Below are positions 1 to 8,629 of a DNA stretch of 64,000 nt, piece by piece (the first letter of the stretch is position 1; every line of letters starts with the position of its first letter). The DNA lies in assembly GCF_000439085.1 (NCBI RefSeq), contig NZ_AUUA01000001.1, forward strand, positions 682,001-746,000. The letters run 5' to 3'. Origin of the DNA: Leminorella grimontii ATCC 33999 = DSM 5078 (GTDB taxonomy: Bacteria; Pseudomonadota; Gammaproteobacteria; Enterobacterales; Enterobacteriaceae). The notes below the pieces were generated by a model. It did no database searches. It had not been told where the DNA came from and was given only the letters and a program-made list of their open reading frames with translations. The position numbers and the translations under genes are program-made.

Positions 1-314
1 AGGTTAATAACGATGCCTTCACGAGGCGCATCCGGCAGGATCATCTGAAGCGGGAGGATCAGCTCTGAGCCTGGTTTAGGCAACAGCGGGTCAACGTTAG
101 GGTTGGCTTCCAGCATGGCAATCAGGCCAATTTGATAATCCGCCGCGATGCGCTCCAGAGAACGCCCGTCGTTCGGAACAATCAGCACCCTATTCTCGCC
201 GATTAAACGGCTGTTGCTTGGTGGCAACTGATATTCCATTGCCTGGGCGAAGGCCGCCTGTCCTATCAACACTAAGGCCACAATGGCTTTACATACTGCA
301 AAAACACGGTTCAT
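1..314 (-). CDS. L,D-transpeptidase, N-terminal part (runs off window)
   Basis: The visible 104 codons match the N-terminus of the ErfK/YcfS/YbiS family of periplasmic L,D-transpeptidases. In E. coli these enzymes attach Braun lipoprotein to peptidoglycan. A signal peptide of about 25 residues (hydrophobic core IVALVLIGQAAFA) is followed by the family segment YQLPPSNSRLIGEN, a LysM-like module (LERIAADYQIGLIAMLEANP) and PGSELILPLQMILPDAPR, which leads into the catalytic domain. The catalytic YkuD domain with its SHGC(I/V)R cysteine lies beyond the window edge, so I cannot say which paralogue this is or whether it is intact. The start is supported by AGGA eight bases upstream of the ATG. It is divergent from tpx. 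Confidence 0.85.
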   Translation of the reverse strand, partial: MNRVFAVCKAIVALVLIGQAAFAQAMEYQLPPSNSRLIGENRVLIVPNDGRSLERIAADYQIGLIAMLEANPNVDPLLPKPGSELILPLQMILPDAPREGIVIN

Positions 315-624
315 GCTTAATTCCTAACCTTCTGCTATTAATCGGTCTCTTTGGCTGGTTCTCAAACACGGGCTTAGTAAATAACCGCCGGAGATTACTA
401 TTATGTCGCAAAACAGAGCCTTCACCTAGTTCAAGCGCACAAGAACGCCTTGAGAAATGGTAAGATTTCTTATCATACCCATGATTTATAAGTAAAAATA
501 GCTCGTCAATTATTTGCTATAAAAGACTCTATCTCTGTGATAACAATAATGATGTATTCAAAGCCGCTGAGATGGACTAAGATAATTAAATGTTAATTCA
601 AAGTAAATTATTATGGAGAACGTC
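315..624. other. Divergent intergenic region, transpeptidase gene / tpx
   Basis: This 310-bp gap is AT-rich towards tpx and must hold both divergent promoters. I cannot assign a convincing -35/-10 pair or operator. The short open frame at 218-463 overlaps the transpeptidase start and resembles no protein I know. Confidence 0.5.
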
Positions 625-1128
625 ATGGCACAAACCGTTACTATGAAAGGTAATCCCGTATCCGTTGGCGGTCAGCTTCCAAAAGCCGGCGCTTCAGTAA
701 AATCATTCACACTCACGGCCAACGATCTTTCCGACGTCAGCCTCAGCGCTTATAAAGGAAAGCGCAAAATTCTGAACATTTTCCCCAGTATTGATACCGG
801 CGTATGCGCTACTTCGGTAAGAACCTTCAACAAGCGCGCAGGTGAAGCGAATAACACCGTTGTATTGTGTATATCCGCCGACCTGCCCTTTGCTCAATCC
901 CGCTTTTGCGGCGCGGAAGGTCTTAGCAACGTCGTTACTCTCTCCGCTTTTCGCAGCCCCGATTTTAAGCAGGACTATGGCGTTGAGGTGCTCGACGGCC
1001 CGCTTAAAGGCTTAACCGCCCGCGCGGTAGTCGTGCTGGATGAAAATGACCGCGTGCTCTACAGCGAGCTGGTCAAAGAAATTTCCACTGAGCCAGACTA
1101 TGACGCAGCGCTGGCCGCGTTAAAATAA
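625..1128 (+). CDS. tpx: Thiol peroxidase (lipid hydroperoxide peroxidase)
   Basis: This is an atypical 2-Cys peroxiredoxin that reduces alkyl and lipid hydroperoxides with thioredoxin; E. coli Tpx is largely periplasm-associated. The 167-residue product has the peroxidatic cysteine Cys61 in [14 protein letters not shown] and the resolving cysteine Cys95 in [11 protein letters not shown], the same positions as in E. coli. An in-frame ATG lies at 613, but the chosen ATG at 625 matches the family N-terminus ([12 protein letters not shown]) and has GGAG seven bases upstream. The gene is monocistronic, ends in a hairpin and converges on tyrR, as in E. coli. Confidence 0.97.
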   Translation: MAQTVTMKGNPVSVGGQLPKAGASVKSFTLTANDLSDVSLSAYKGKRKILNIFPSIDTGVCATSVRTFNKRAGEANNTVVLCISADLPFAQSRFCGAEGLSNVVTLSAFRSPDFKQDYGVEVLDGPLKGLTARAVVVLDENDRVLYSELVKEISTEPDYDAALAALK

Positions 1129-1146
1129 CGGCATCATAAAAAGCAA

Positions 1147-1174
1147 AGGGAGAACCGGCTGGCTCTCCCTTCTT
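1147..1174 (+). terminator. Terminator after tpx
   Basis: A GGGAGA/TCTCCC stem with a short GC loop is followed by a T-rich stretch. It lies between the convergent tpx and tyrR genes and may serve tpx mainly. Confidence 0.65.
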
Positions 1175-1199
1175 TATTTAGCTTTATTCAGCCTCGACG

Positions 1200-2759
1200 C
1201 TATTCGCTTTCCGCCTTCGCCTGCTGGCTCAGCCCATACTCCCGAAGCTTATTGGCTATTGCCGTATGCGATACGCCCAGCCTCTTGGCCAGCTTACGGG
1301 TGCTAGGATAACTGCCGTAGAGCTGCGTCAGCACCGCACACTCAAACCGCTTGCAGATTTCGTCCAGCGAACCGTCCATGATGTCGTTGTTGAGCATCAT
1401 CTCGGCCGTCACTTCGGGCAGAACGATGTCTTTCGCCTGTAGCTCGCTGCCTTCCATCTGCGTTACCGCACGATAAAGCACGTTTTTTAACTGCCTTACG
1501 TTGCCGGGCCAGCCGTATTGGGTCAACAGCGGCGTAATATCCGGCGACAGACGCGGCTTCGTGATACCTAACTGGTCAGCAAACAGCGTAATAAACTGCT
1601 CGGCCAATGGCATAATATCGGGTACGCGCTCGCGAAGCGGCGGCAGCGTCAGCGTCAGCACGTTAAGGCGGTAGTACAGGTCTTCACGGAATACGCCCTG
1701 GCTGACTAAATTAAACAGGCTCTTTTGCGTCGCGCAGATAACGCGCACGTCGACGTGCACCTCTTTATCTTCACCAACCCGGCGGAAAGTGCCGTCGTTT
1801 AGAAAGCGCAGCAGCTTGCTTTGCATTTTAGGCGACATCTCGCTGATGTTATCCAACAGCACCGTTCCGCCATTCGCCTGCTCAAAAAATCCCTTTTTGG
1901 CTTCCTGCTGGGCGCTTCCCGCATGCCCATACAGTTCGCTTTCAACCACGTCGTCAGGCAGCGAGGCGCAGCTCAGCGCCAGAAAGGGCTTGTCGCGACG
2001 CGCGCTCCTCATGTGGCAAGCCTGTGCCAGAACGTCTTTTCCCGTACCGGTATCACCGACGATCAGCAGCGGCGCGTCCAGCATCGCCAGGCGGTTAGCC
2101 TGCTCAATCAGAGTCTTCATTTTACCACTGACGGAAACGATGTGGCTGAAGGCCTGATTGTCCGCCACGTTTTTATTTTGCAGCTGTCGTCCGATTTTAA
2201 CCGCCGACTTCAGCACCACGACGGCGCCGGTCACCGTTTTTTCGGCGCTTCCTTCATCGCTTTGGTATATCGGCATAATGTCCATCAGGTAATCCTGCCC
2301 GCGAACAATAACCCGCTCAGAGTGAGGCGTAATGCTCTCGCCTTCCAAATGGCGAAGGAAAGGATAGCCGTTAACCAGAACAGAGGCGGGCTGCGCCACG
2401 ATTTTATCTTCCGTCACGCCAAACAGCGCTAGCGCCGCAGAGTTAACTAAATCAATGCGCCCTTTCAGGTCGATAGACATAACGGGTTCCGGCAGCGATT
2501 CAAACAGCGCTTTCAACGCGCGCAGGCGCTGCTCCGAAGGCATGTAGGACACGGTCCGTACGTCGATAACGCCTTTAATACGCCGGATGCTGACCATTAG
2601 CGCGCTAAATACGTCAAAATCTATAGAGGAAAAGTTCAGATAAATCTTACCGCTGAGGTCAAGCTCAATGCCGCGAAGGTCGAGATGACGTTCAACCAGT
2701 AGATCGAGGAGTTCCCGGGTTAACCCCAGTCTGTCTTCGCAAAGGACTTCAAGACGCAT
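1200..2759 (-). CDS. tyrR: Transcriptional regulator TyrR
   Basis: TyrR represses or activates aromatic amino acid biosynthesis and transport genes in response to tyrosine, phenylalanine and tryptophan. The 519 residues (E. coli 513) show an N-terminal ACT domain (about 1-75), a PAS domain (about 80-190), an AAA+ core with Walker A GDTGTGKD near residue 235, and a C-terminal Fis-like helix-turn-helix (STRKLAKRLGVSHTAIANKL). The GAFTGA loop used by sigma-54 activators is absent: the sequence runs YGHAGSAQQEAKKGFFEQ. This fits TyrR, which works with sigma-70. The gene diverges from metY across 288 bp, in which I do not see a clear TyrR box. Confidence 0.97.
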   Translation of the reverse strand: MRLEVLCEDRLGLTRELLDLLVERHLDLRGIELDLSGKIYLNFSSIDFDVFSALMVSIRRIKGVIDVRTVSYMPSEQRLRALKALFESLPEPVMSIDLKGRIDLVNSAALALFGVTEDKIVAQPASVLVNGYPFLRHLEGESITPHSERVIVRGQDYLMDIMPIYQSDEGSAEKTVTGAVVVLKSAVKIGRQLQNKNVADNQAFSHIVSVSGKMKTLIEQANRLAMLDAPLLIVGDTGTGKDVLAQACHMRSARRDKPFLALSCASLPDDVVESELYGHAGSAQQEAKKGFFEQANGGTVLLDNISEMSPKMQSKLLRFLNDGTFRRVGEDKEVHVDVRVICATQKSLFNLVSQGVFREDLYYRLNVLTLTLPPLRERVPDIMPLAEQFITLFADQLGITKPRLSPDITPLLTQYGWPGNVRQLKNVLYRAVTQMEGSELQAKDIVLPEVTAEMMLNNDIMDGSLDEICKRFECAVLTQLYGSYPSTRKLAKRLGVSHTAIANKLREYGLSQQAKAESE

Positions 2760-3047
2760 GATAAAAGCCTTGTACCGTGGACGCTGTAATCGGGTGAGGC
2801 GCTATCATACCCGCAGACGCCCGCCAAATGAAGATAAGTGTCACAAAAAGTTGACAGATCTAACACTAAAACGCCGACAAAATGAAACTAGCTATCTCAA
2901 AATCACTTATCTCATGAATTTTAAGACAATGTTCTACCGTTAAGGGCTCTTTCTATTACATTGGAGAAATGAATTTTTTAGTTCCCTTTCTGCGAAAACA
3001 GTGATTAATTAACGTTTCCATAATAAATAACCTTATCGAGACACAGC

Positions 3048-4316
3048 ATGAAAGACGCAACGCTAGCCCTACACCACGGATTCCAATGTGACCCGGTAAC
3101 AAAATCCGTCGCCGTTCCTGTTTATCAAACGGTCGCCTATGAGTTCGACAATGCCCAGCACGGCGCGGATCTCTTTAATTTGGCGGTTCCCGGAAATATC
3201 TATACCCGCATCATGAACCCGACCAACGATATTCTAGAAAAACGCCTGGCGGCCCTTGAAGGCGGAATCGCCGGGCTGGTGGTATCCGCCGGCAGCGCCG
3301 CTATCACCTATGCCATACAAACGCTGGCCAGCGCTGGGGACAACATCGTCAGCACGCCCCAGCTTTATGGCGGCACCTATACGCTATTTGCCCACATGCT
3401 GCCCGGATTCGGCGTCAACGTGAAGTTTGCCCGCGACGACTCGCCGCAGGCCATCGCTGAACTTATCGATGAAAAAACCAAGGCGGTATACTGCGAAAGC
3501 ATCGGCAATCCCGCGGGCAACGTTGTTGATATAGAGGGATTGGCCAACGTCGCTCACGCCAAAGGCGTACCGCTTATCGTCGACAACACCGTCGCTTCGC
3601 CGGTCCTGTGCAAGCCAATTCAGTTCGGCGCGGACATCGTCGTTCACTCAATCACCAAATACGTCGGCGGTCACGGCAACTCGCTCGGCGGCGTAATTAT
3701 CGATTCGGGAAAATTCCCCTGGGCTGAACATAAAGAACGTTTTCCCATGTTCAGCACGCCGGAAGCCGCTTACCACGGCGTGGTCTATACCGACGCCTTT
3801 GGCCCCGCGGCTTTTATTGCCCGCGCGCGTACCGTACCGCTGCGCAACTGCGGCGCGGCGCTCTCTCCGATGAACGCTTTTCTGTTGCTTCAAGGACTAG
3901 AGACGCTGTCGCTGAGAATGGAACGCCACGTCGAGAACGCGCGTAAAGTGGCCGAATACCTGCAAAGCCACGATAAGGTTGGCTGGGTCAGCTACGCGGG
4001 CCTTCCCGATCACCCCCACTACGCGCTGGCGCAGAAGTATATGAACGGCACGCCGTCGGCGATCCTCTCCTTCGGCCTGAAGGGAGGATATGAGGCCGGG
4101 GTTCGTTTTTATGATGCGCTGAAGATTTTCAAGCGCTTGGTCAACATCGGTGACGCCAAGTCTTTGGCCTGCCACCCTGCTTCCACCACTCACCGCCAGA
4201 TGTCCGAAGAAGAACAGGCCAAGGCGGGCGTGAAGCCTGAGATGATACGCCTGTCTATCGGCATTGAGGCCATCGAAGATATTCTTGAGGATCTGAATCA
4301 GGCGTTAAGCGCCTGA
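3048..4316 (+). CDS. metY: O-acetylhomoserine sulfhydrylase family (MetY-like) PLP enzyme
   Basis: This is a 422-residue enzyme of the Cys/Met-metabolism PLP family. It most resembles O-acetylhomoserine aminocarboxypropyltransferases, which make homocysteine from O-acetylhomoserine and sulfide. Supporting signatures are VYQTVAYEF, GNIYTRIMNPTNDILEKR, ALEGG and the PLP lysine Lys204 in HSITKYVGGHG. The length of about 420-430 and the GNIYTRIMNPT block favour MetY over cystathionine gamma-synthase (about 385) or methionine gamma-lyase (about 398), but activity cannot be proved from sequence. E. coli has no counterpart between tyrR and ycjF. The gene stands alone, divergent from tyrR, with its own terminator. 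Methionine gamma-lyase remains a lesser alternative. Confidence 0.85.
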   Translation: MKDATLALHHGFQCDPVTKSVAVPVYQTVAYEFDNAQHGADLFNLAVPGNIYTRIMNPTNDILEKRLAALEGGIAGLVVSAGSAAITYAIQTLASAGDNIVSTPQLYGGTYTLFAHMLPGFGVNVKFARDDSPQAIAELIDEKTKAVYCESIGNPAGNVVDIEGLANVAHAKGVPLIVDNTVASPVLCKPIQFGADIVVHSITKYVGGHGNSLGGVIIDSGKFPWAEHKERFPMFSTPEAAYHGVVYTDAFGPAAFIARARTVPLRNCGAALSPMNAFLLLQGLETLSLRMERHVENARKVAEYLQSHDKVGWVSYAGLPDHPHYALAQKYMNGTPSAILSFGLKGGYEAGVRFYDALKIFKRLVNIGDAKSLACHPASTTHRQMSEEEQAKAGVKPEMIRLSIGIEAIEDILEDLNQALSA

Positions 4317-4337
4317 CGGCGGGCGTAAGCGTAAGAC

Positions 4338-4363
4338 AAAGGCCGCGAAAGCGGCCTTTTTAC
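4338..4363. terminator. Bidirectional terminator between metY and ycjF
   Basis: A perfect nine-base-pair stem, AAAGGCCGC and GCGGCCTTT, closes a GAAA tetraloop. It is flanked by A-rich and T-rich stretches, so it can end both convergent transcripts. Confidence 0.85.
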
Positions 4364-5424
4364 TATTTGTCCTTTCCTCCAACTTTCGACAGCCCGTTTT
4401 TAAGCTGGCCGATAAGCTGGGTTCTAAAATCGCCCAGCCGGGGCTTATCGCCGTCCAGCCAGGGCAGAGGTCGACACAGCTCCATCGCTTTGATGCCCAG
4501 ACGCGCTGTCAACAACCCTGCCCCGATGCCCTGCGCCGCGCGGGCCGAAAGCCTTGCCGTGATGTCTTGAGACAGCCAGTCCATACCGACTTCACGGATA
4601 AGCTCGCTGGCGCCGGCGAAGGCAATGTTTAGCAGCACCAGCTTAAACAGCCGAATGCGGCTAAAGTAGCCCAGCTCAATGCCGTAGATGTTGGCGATGC
4701 GGTTGATTAGGCGAATGTTGCGCCAGGCGATGAACGCCATATCCACCAGCGCCAGCGGGCTGACGGCGATCATCAGCGCCGATTCCGCCGCTGAACCGCT
4801 GATTTCCCGACGCGCCTGCTGATCCAACACGGGCTGCACCAGCTCGGCGTAGAGCGTAACCACCTCTCTGTCGTTTTGCGTTTCATGCAAAGAGGCCTGC
4901 CAACGGCGCAACGCGGGATGGCTGTTGTCAATTCCCGCCTGCTTGGCCAGCGTTTCGCAAAACGCGCGACCTTTGCCAAGCCCGTGGCTTTGCAGCAGTT
5001 CGCGGGCCGTATCGCGCTCCTGAGCCCGCTCTCTCAGGCGATAAAGCCGCCGCCATTCGGTAATCACCGAGCCCACTCCCGCCACGACGATAATCGCGCC
5101 TGCGCCGTAAGCGCCCAGCGTGATCCATTCGTGTTGAGCGATTGCATCGGAAATACGGTAAACCCCCTGAGCAATGACGCTAATGCCAAACAGCCCTAAG
5201 CCGAGCGTCACCATCTTTCGCCACAGGCTTTTTTTCGGCCTCAGCACGTTGGCGATTAGCCCTTCGGCTTCGCCTTCCGCCTCCTCGGCCTCAAGCTCCG
5301 GCGCCGTAGGATAAAAACGTTCGGCCTGCTCGTCATCAAACCGCTGATGGTGACGCAGCTCAGGTTCTTTTTCTTCGACCAGGGGCTTATCGAACTCGAT
5401 TCGTCCCTTGATGGGTTGGTTCAT
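4363..5424 (-). CDS. ycjF: YcjF/DUF697 inner-membrane protein
   Basis: This 353-residue protein has the same length as E. coli YcjF and matches it closely from SLWRKMV onward. Residues 1-65 are acidic and hydrophilic. Two membrane segments follow (about 70-90 and 100-122), then a conserved DUF697 region with [35 protein letters not shown] and [25 protein letters not shown]. Its biochemical function is not established. The start codon overlaps the ycjX stop by 4 bp, indicating translational coupling. Together with ycjX it forms the distal part of the phage-shock transcription unit here. Confidence 0.95.
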   Translation of the reverse strand: MNQPIKGRIEFDKPLVEEKEPELRHHQRFDDEQAERFYPTAPELEAEEAEGEAEGLIANVLRPKKSLWRKMVTLGLGLFGISVIAQGVYRISDAIAQHEWITLGAYGAGAIIVVAGVGSVITEWRRLYRLRERAQERDTARELLQSHGLGKGRAFCETLAKQAGIDNSHPALRRWQASLHETQNDREVVTLYAELVQPVLDQQARREISGSAAESALMIAVSPLALVDMAFIAWRNIRLINRIANIYGIELGYFSRIRLFKLVLLNIAFAGASELIREVGMDWLSQDITARLSARAAQGIGAGLLTARLGIKAMELCRPLPWLDGDKPRLGDFRTQLIGQLKNGLSKVGGKDK

Positions 5425-6818
5425 CTCAGTTTGTCTCCTAACAGGAACTCCATTACCGCGTCCAGTCGAATGTGCGGCAGCGGCGTATCGACGCTCATTG
5501 GCTTAGGCCGGAAAGCGTCGAAGTGGAAGCCCTGCGTTTGCCAAAAAGAGGGCTCCGGCAGACGAGCCGGAACTTCTCCGGGATAGACGGTTAAAAGCTG
5601 TCCATCCTCTAATCGGTGTCCTTTGAGCGCCGGCATTCGGTTTCCCTGATGCTCGATAATTCCGCTATCGGTCGCCTGTACGGAGGCAAGCCCGACGCAG
5701 TCCATGGTAATCCCCTCAAAGGCGGCATTCTGCCAGGCTTCCTGTACGAGCTGCTGAAGCAGGGAAACCAGATTGGCATGCTGGTCGGGCGTAATATGGT
5801 CCGCCTTGCTGGCGGCGAACATCAGCCTGTCGATACAGGGTGAAAAAAGCCGGCGGAAAAGAGAGCGCTGGCCGTAATGAAAGCTCTGCATCAGCTGCGT
5901 CATCGCCAGGCGCATATCGTTGAACGCCTGCGGACCGCTGTTTAGCGGCTGGAGACAGTCCACCAGCACGATTTGGCGATCGAAATTCAGAAAATGGTCC
6001 TTATAGAACCCTTTCACAATATGCTGACAATAATAGTCATAGCGCGCTTTCAGCATGCCGAAGTTAGTGTGCTTATCGGCCTGCGCAAGCCTGGGTTCAT
6101 TTTTCTCGTCGATCTCCGGCCAGGGGAAAAACTGCAGCACCGGCGCGCCGGCCAGCTCCCCAGGTAAAACAAACCGCCCCGGTTGGATAAAGTGCAGCCC
6201 CTCCTGTTTACACTGTTGCAGATAAAGGCTGTAGGCCTCCGAGATTTCCGCCAACAGGTTTTCATCTACTGGCCCCAGCGGGTCGCATTTACGGCACAGT
6301 TCCAGCCAAGGCTCGGCCCATTTGGCGCGTTCCCCTTGGCGGACGTCGTTCATTTGCCGACTCCATTCCAGATAGCTTTGTTCAAGCATCGGCAGATCGA
6401 GCAGCCACTCTCCCGGATAGTCGACAATCTCCAAATAGAGCGTCGAATGCGTCGTAAAATGGCGCATCAGGGAATCGTTGGAGCGAAAGCGTAACGCCAG
6501 ACGGATCTCGCTGACGCCGCGCGTCGGCACCGGCCAGCTTGGCGGCGTGCCATAGAGGGACGCCAGCCCTTCATCATAGGCGAAGCGGGAAATGCCGAAG
6601 TCCTGTTGAGGGATCCTTTTCACGCCAAGCAGGCGCTCTTCGCGCACGGCGGAGAACAGCGGCAGCCTGGCGCCGTTGTTGACGTTCAGCAGTTGATTGA
6701 CAAACGCCGTGATAAACGCCGTCTTGCCGCTGCGGCTAAGCCCGGTCACCGCCAGCCTTAGGTGACGATCCAGACCGCGATTAACCAGCGATTGAATTTC
6801 GTTCTTCAGTCGTTTCAT
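5421..6818 (-). CDS. ycjX: YcjX P-loop protein (DUF463), psp-associated
   Basis: This 465-residue predicted P-loop NTPase has the same length as E. coli YcjX. The Walker A motif is GLSRSGKT (residues 26-33). Other conserved blocks are [55 protein letters not shown] and QSFHYGQR. The family is regularly found next to psp genes and is part of the PspF-dependent response in E. coli, but its molecular role is unknown. The start overlaps pspD by 38 bp and the stop overlaps ycjF by 4 bp, so the three are probably co-transcribed. Confidence 0.95.
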   Translation of the reverse strand: MKRLKNEIQSLVNRGLDRHLRLAVTGLSRSGKTAFITAFVNQLLNVNNGARLPLFSAVREERLLGVKRIPQQDFGISRFAYDEGLASLYGTPPSWPVPTRGVSEIRLALRFRSNDSLMRHFTTHSTLYLEIVDYPGEWLLDLPMLEQSYLEWSRQMNDVRQGERAKWAEPWLELCRKCDPLGPVDENLLAEISEAYSLYLQQCKQEGLHFIQPGRFVLPGELAGAPVLQFFPWPEIDEKNEPRLAQADKHTNFGMLKARYDYYCQHIVKGFYKDHFLNFDRQIVLVDCLQPLNSGPQAFNDMRLAMTQLMQSFHYGQRSLFRRLFSPCIDRLMFAASKADHITPDQHANLVSLLQQLVQEAWQNAAFEGITMDCVGLASVQATDSGIIEHQGNRMPALKGHRLEDGQLLTVYPGEVPARLPEPSFWQTQGFHFDAFRPKPMSVDTPLPHIRLDAVMEFLLGDKLR

Positions 6819-7029
6819 CAGAAGCCTTCTTCATGCGGCGGGCGGTCAACGCTATTCCTTTTCTCAACAAAGGTTCGCCAAACAAAATTAAGGCCGTACG
6901 CGCCGGCCGCCACAGGTTAAGTTTCAATAGCAATGATAACACGAACGTCGGGCCGTAATATTTACTCAGGAAAAAGAGCAGCATCGCCAGCGTTTGAACG
7001 ACCTGCTGCCTTTTAAAAGAACGCGTCAT
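6781..7029 (-). CDS. pspD: Phage shock protein D
   Basis: This is an 82-residue basic protein with one hydrophobic stretch (TLAMLLFFLSKYYGPTFVLSLLL), in the position of pspD between pspC and ycjX. Similarity to E. coli PspD (73 residues) is weak but includes the RRP and EPLL segments and the arrangement of a hydrophobic segment followed by a basic tail. PspD is a peripheral inner-membrane protein of unknown function in envelope stress. It is separated from pspC by 98 bp containing a strong hairpin, and its 3' end overlaps ycjX by 38 bp. Confidence 0.75.
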   Translation of the reverse strand: MTRSFKRQQVVQTLAMLLFFLSKYYGPTFVLSLLLKLNLWRPARTALILFGEPLLRKGIALTARRMKKASDETTEERNSIAG

Positions 7030-7067
7030 TTTTTGAATTCCTTACCCGTGGAGCTTTGTATCAGACC

Positions 7068-7101
7068 GCGCCGAAGGTTCCTTAAGCAAGGAACCCGGCG
7101 C
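7068..7101 (-). repeat. Intercistronic hairpin between pspC and pspD
   Basis: The inverted repeat is GCGCCG plus GGTTCCTT on one side and AAGGAACC plus CGGCGC on the other, with an AAGC loop and a two-base AA bulge. It gives 14 base pairs. No T-run follows in the direction of transcription, so it is unlikely to be a full terminator. Partial attenuation or an mRNA processing or stability role is possible. Confidence 0.75.
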
Positions 7102-7127
7102 AGAAGGGAAAGTGTCGATTGAAGGCG

Positions 7128-7472
7128 CTACAGGCGACGAAAACGGCTTTCAACCTGAAAGGTGTCGGAGGTCAGATAGCGCTCCAGCTCGCGCAGGCGG
7201 CGTTCGCTCGCCTCCAGCTCCTGCGTCGCCTGATGAAGCCGCTGGCGAACCGGAATGCGGCTGTGTAACGAGGCTTCCGCGCTCGGGGCGCTGTCCAGAA
7301 AGAAAACCATGGTGAAATAAATCACGATGGTGATGAAGAAAAAGCCGAAAAACAGCGCCAGTACCGCCAGAATGCGTACAACGACGACCGGAATGCCCAA
7401 GTAGCGGGCGATCCCCGCGCAAACGCCGCTAATCATGCCCTCTTCAGGAATACGATATAGCTTGTTGTTCAT
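7128..7472 (-). CDS. pspC: Phage shock protein C
   Basis: This is an inner-membrane PspC-domain protein of 114 residues (E. coli 119). With PspB it senses membrane stress and recruits PspA away from PspF. The N-terminal block KLYRIPEEGMISGVCAGIARY is characteristic. A long hydrophobic span (about 30-60) follows, then a cytoplasmic or coiled C-terminal part ending in ASERRLRELERYLTSDTF, nearly identical to E. coli. The start overlaps the pspB stop by one base, consistent with coupled translation of the two partners. Confidence 0.97.
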   Translation of the reverse strand: MNNKLYRIPEEGMISGVCAGIARYLGIPVVVVRILAVLALFFGFFFITIVIYFTMVFFLDSAPSAEASLHSRIPVRQRLHQATQELEASERRLRELERYLTSDTFQVESRFRRL

Positions 7473-7705
7473 TAACGTTGCCTCCAGTTGGGATGCTCTT
7501 CGTCTAAAATAGATTCCAACGCCGCAATGCGCTCTTTCATTCGCTGAGCCTGTTCACTCAGCGCCATGAGGCGCTGCATATCCTGCGAGTTAAGCTGTCC
7601 GCCGTTACTCTGCTTATTGCGGTAGTGCAGCCAAAGCCAGATCGGGACAATAAACAGAATAAACAGCGTCAACGGTACGGCAAGTAAACCCATTAGCCAG
7701 CTCAT
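7472..7705 (-). CDS. pspB: Phage shock protein B
   Basis: PspB is a small bitopic inner-membrane protein that acts with PspC as a positive regulator of the psp response. The 77 residues begin with a membrane segment (about 3-27, ending in WLWLHYR) followed by a charged helical tail with DMQRLMALSEQAQRMKERI, typical of the family. It lies 75 bp downstream of pspA, with an 11-bp hairpin in the gap, and overlaps pspC by one base. Confidence 0.96.
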   Translation of the reverse strand: MSWLMGLLAVPLTLFILFIVPIWLWLHYRNKQSNGGQLNSQDMQRLMALSEQAQRMKERIAALESILDEEHPNWRQR

Positions 7706-7734
7706 TGATATTCCTTACTTTTGATGATTCGGGG

Positions 7735-7763
7735 GTCGCTTATCCGCCAAAGGGATAAGCGAC
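7735..7763 (-). repeat. Intercistronic hairpin between pspA and pspB
   Basis: A perfect 11-bp inverted repeat, GTCGCTTATCC and GGATAAGCGAC, closes a 7-base loop in the pspA-pspB gap. No T-run follows on the transcribed strand. It may set differential expression of pspA relative to pspBCD by protecting the pspA 3' end; this is inference. Confidence 0.8.
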
Positions 7764-7780
7764 ATAGCTACACCTGACTA

Positions 7781-8452
7781 TCAGGCTTCTTTATCTTTGT
7801 TCATCTTGGCCTTCAGCGCGGCCAGCTCGTTGTCGATCGCTTCGTTGACCTTCAGCTCGGTGAACTGCTGCTGTAGGCTCTTTTCTTTGCCAAAGCCAAC
7901 GCTTTGCGCTTCTGCTTCCATATGGTCGATGCGGCGCTCGAACTGCTCGAAGCGGGCCATCGCTGCATCGACCTTACCGCTGTCCAGCTGGCGACGGACG
8001 TCGCGTGATGAAGCGGCGGCCTGATGGCGCAGCGCCATTGCCTGCTGGCGAGCGCGCGTTTCGCTCAGTTTAGCCTCAAGTTCGGTAATATCGCTACGCA
8101 TACGCTCCAGCGTTTCGTTAACTAACGTCAGCTCTGACTCCAGAACGGCCACCAGATCGGCCACTTTCTGCTTTTCAATCAGGGCGGCGCGCGCCAGGTC
8201 TTCTTTATCTTTACGCAGCGCCAGCTCCGCCTTTTCCTGCCACTCGACCACCTGCGCCGTGGCTTGTTCAATGCGGCGGGTCAGCTGCTTCTTCTCGGCC
8301 AGCGCTCTGGCGGAGGTAGAACGAATTTCAACCAGCGTGTCTTCCATTTCCTGAATCATCAGGCGAACCATTTTTTCCGGATCTTCCGCTTTCTCCAGCA
8401 GAGTGCTGATATTGGCGTTTACGATGTCTGCAAAGCGAGAAAAAATACCCAT
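7781..8452 (-). CDS. pspA: Phage shock protein A
   Basis: This is a 223-residue PspA/Vipp1 (ESCRT-III-like) protein (E. coli 222), almost entirely coiled-coil. It begins with the amphipathic membrane-binding helix [19 protein letters not shown]. It has two jobs: it binds and inhibits PspF under normal conditions, and it assembles on damaged inner membrane to limit proton leakage. Conserved segments include [20 protein letters not shown] and [17 protein letters not shown]. It is the first gene of pspABCD-ycjX-ycjF, read from the sigma-54 promoter upstream and divergent from pspF. Confidence 0.98.
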   Translation of the reverse strand: MGIFSRFADIVNANISTLLEKAEDPEKMVRLMIQEMEDTLVEIRSTSARALAEKKQLTRRIEQATAQVVEWQEKAELALRKDKEDLARAALIEKQKVADLVAVLESELTLVNETLERMRSDITELEAKLSETRARQQAMALRHQAAASSRDVRRQLDSGKVDAAMARFEQFERRIDHMEAEAQSVGFGKEKSLQQQFTELKVNEAIDNELAALKAKMNKDKEA

Positions 8453-8518
8453 GGCTGTGTTCCTCTTTATCTACGGTCGTTAATTAAGGTAGTGGCAAGA
8501 TGCCTTCCCTTTGCATAT

Positions 8519-8535
8519 ATCAAGAAGCGTGCCAA
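8519..8535 (-). promoter_or_regulatory. Sigma-54 promoter of the psp operon
   Basis: On the minus strand TTGGCACGCTTCTTGAT fits the -24 (TGGCAC) and -12 (TTGC/TTG) elements with correct spacing. It closely resembles the known E. coli pspA promoter. It lies 67 bp before the pspA start. The AT-rich stretch between it and pspF (about 8540-8620) is where PspF and IHF sites would be expected. Confidence 0.9.
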
Positions 8536-8629
8536 GTTTGCACAAAAAATTAACACACTGATTTAAAAGTAAATATATTTTTACTTGCCATCTGGCTATA
8601 AAAAATGATTTGATGAAAAAAACCAACTA

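Noticed and set aside
1821-2432. 203-codon plus-strand open frame opposite tyrR
   Set aside because: It is antisense to a well-supported tyrR with no family resemblance; typical shadow frame in GC-rich coding DNA.
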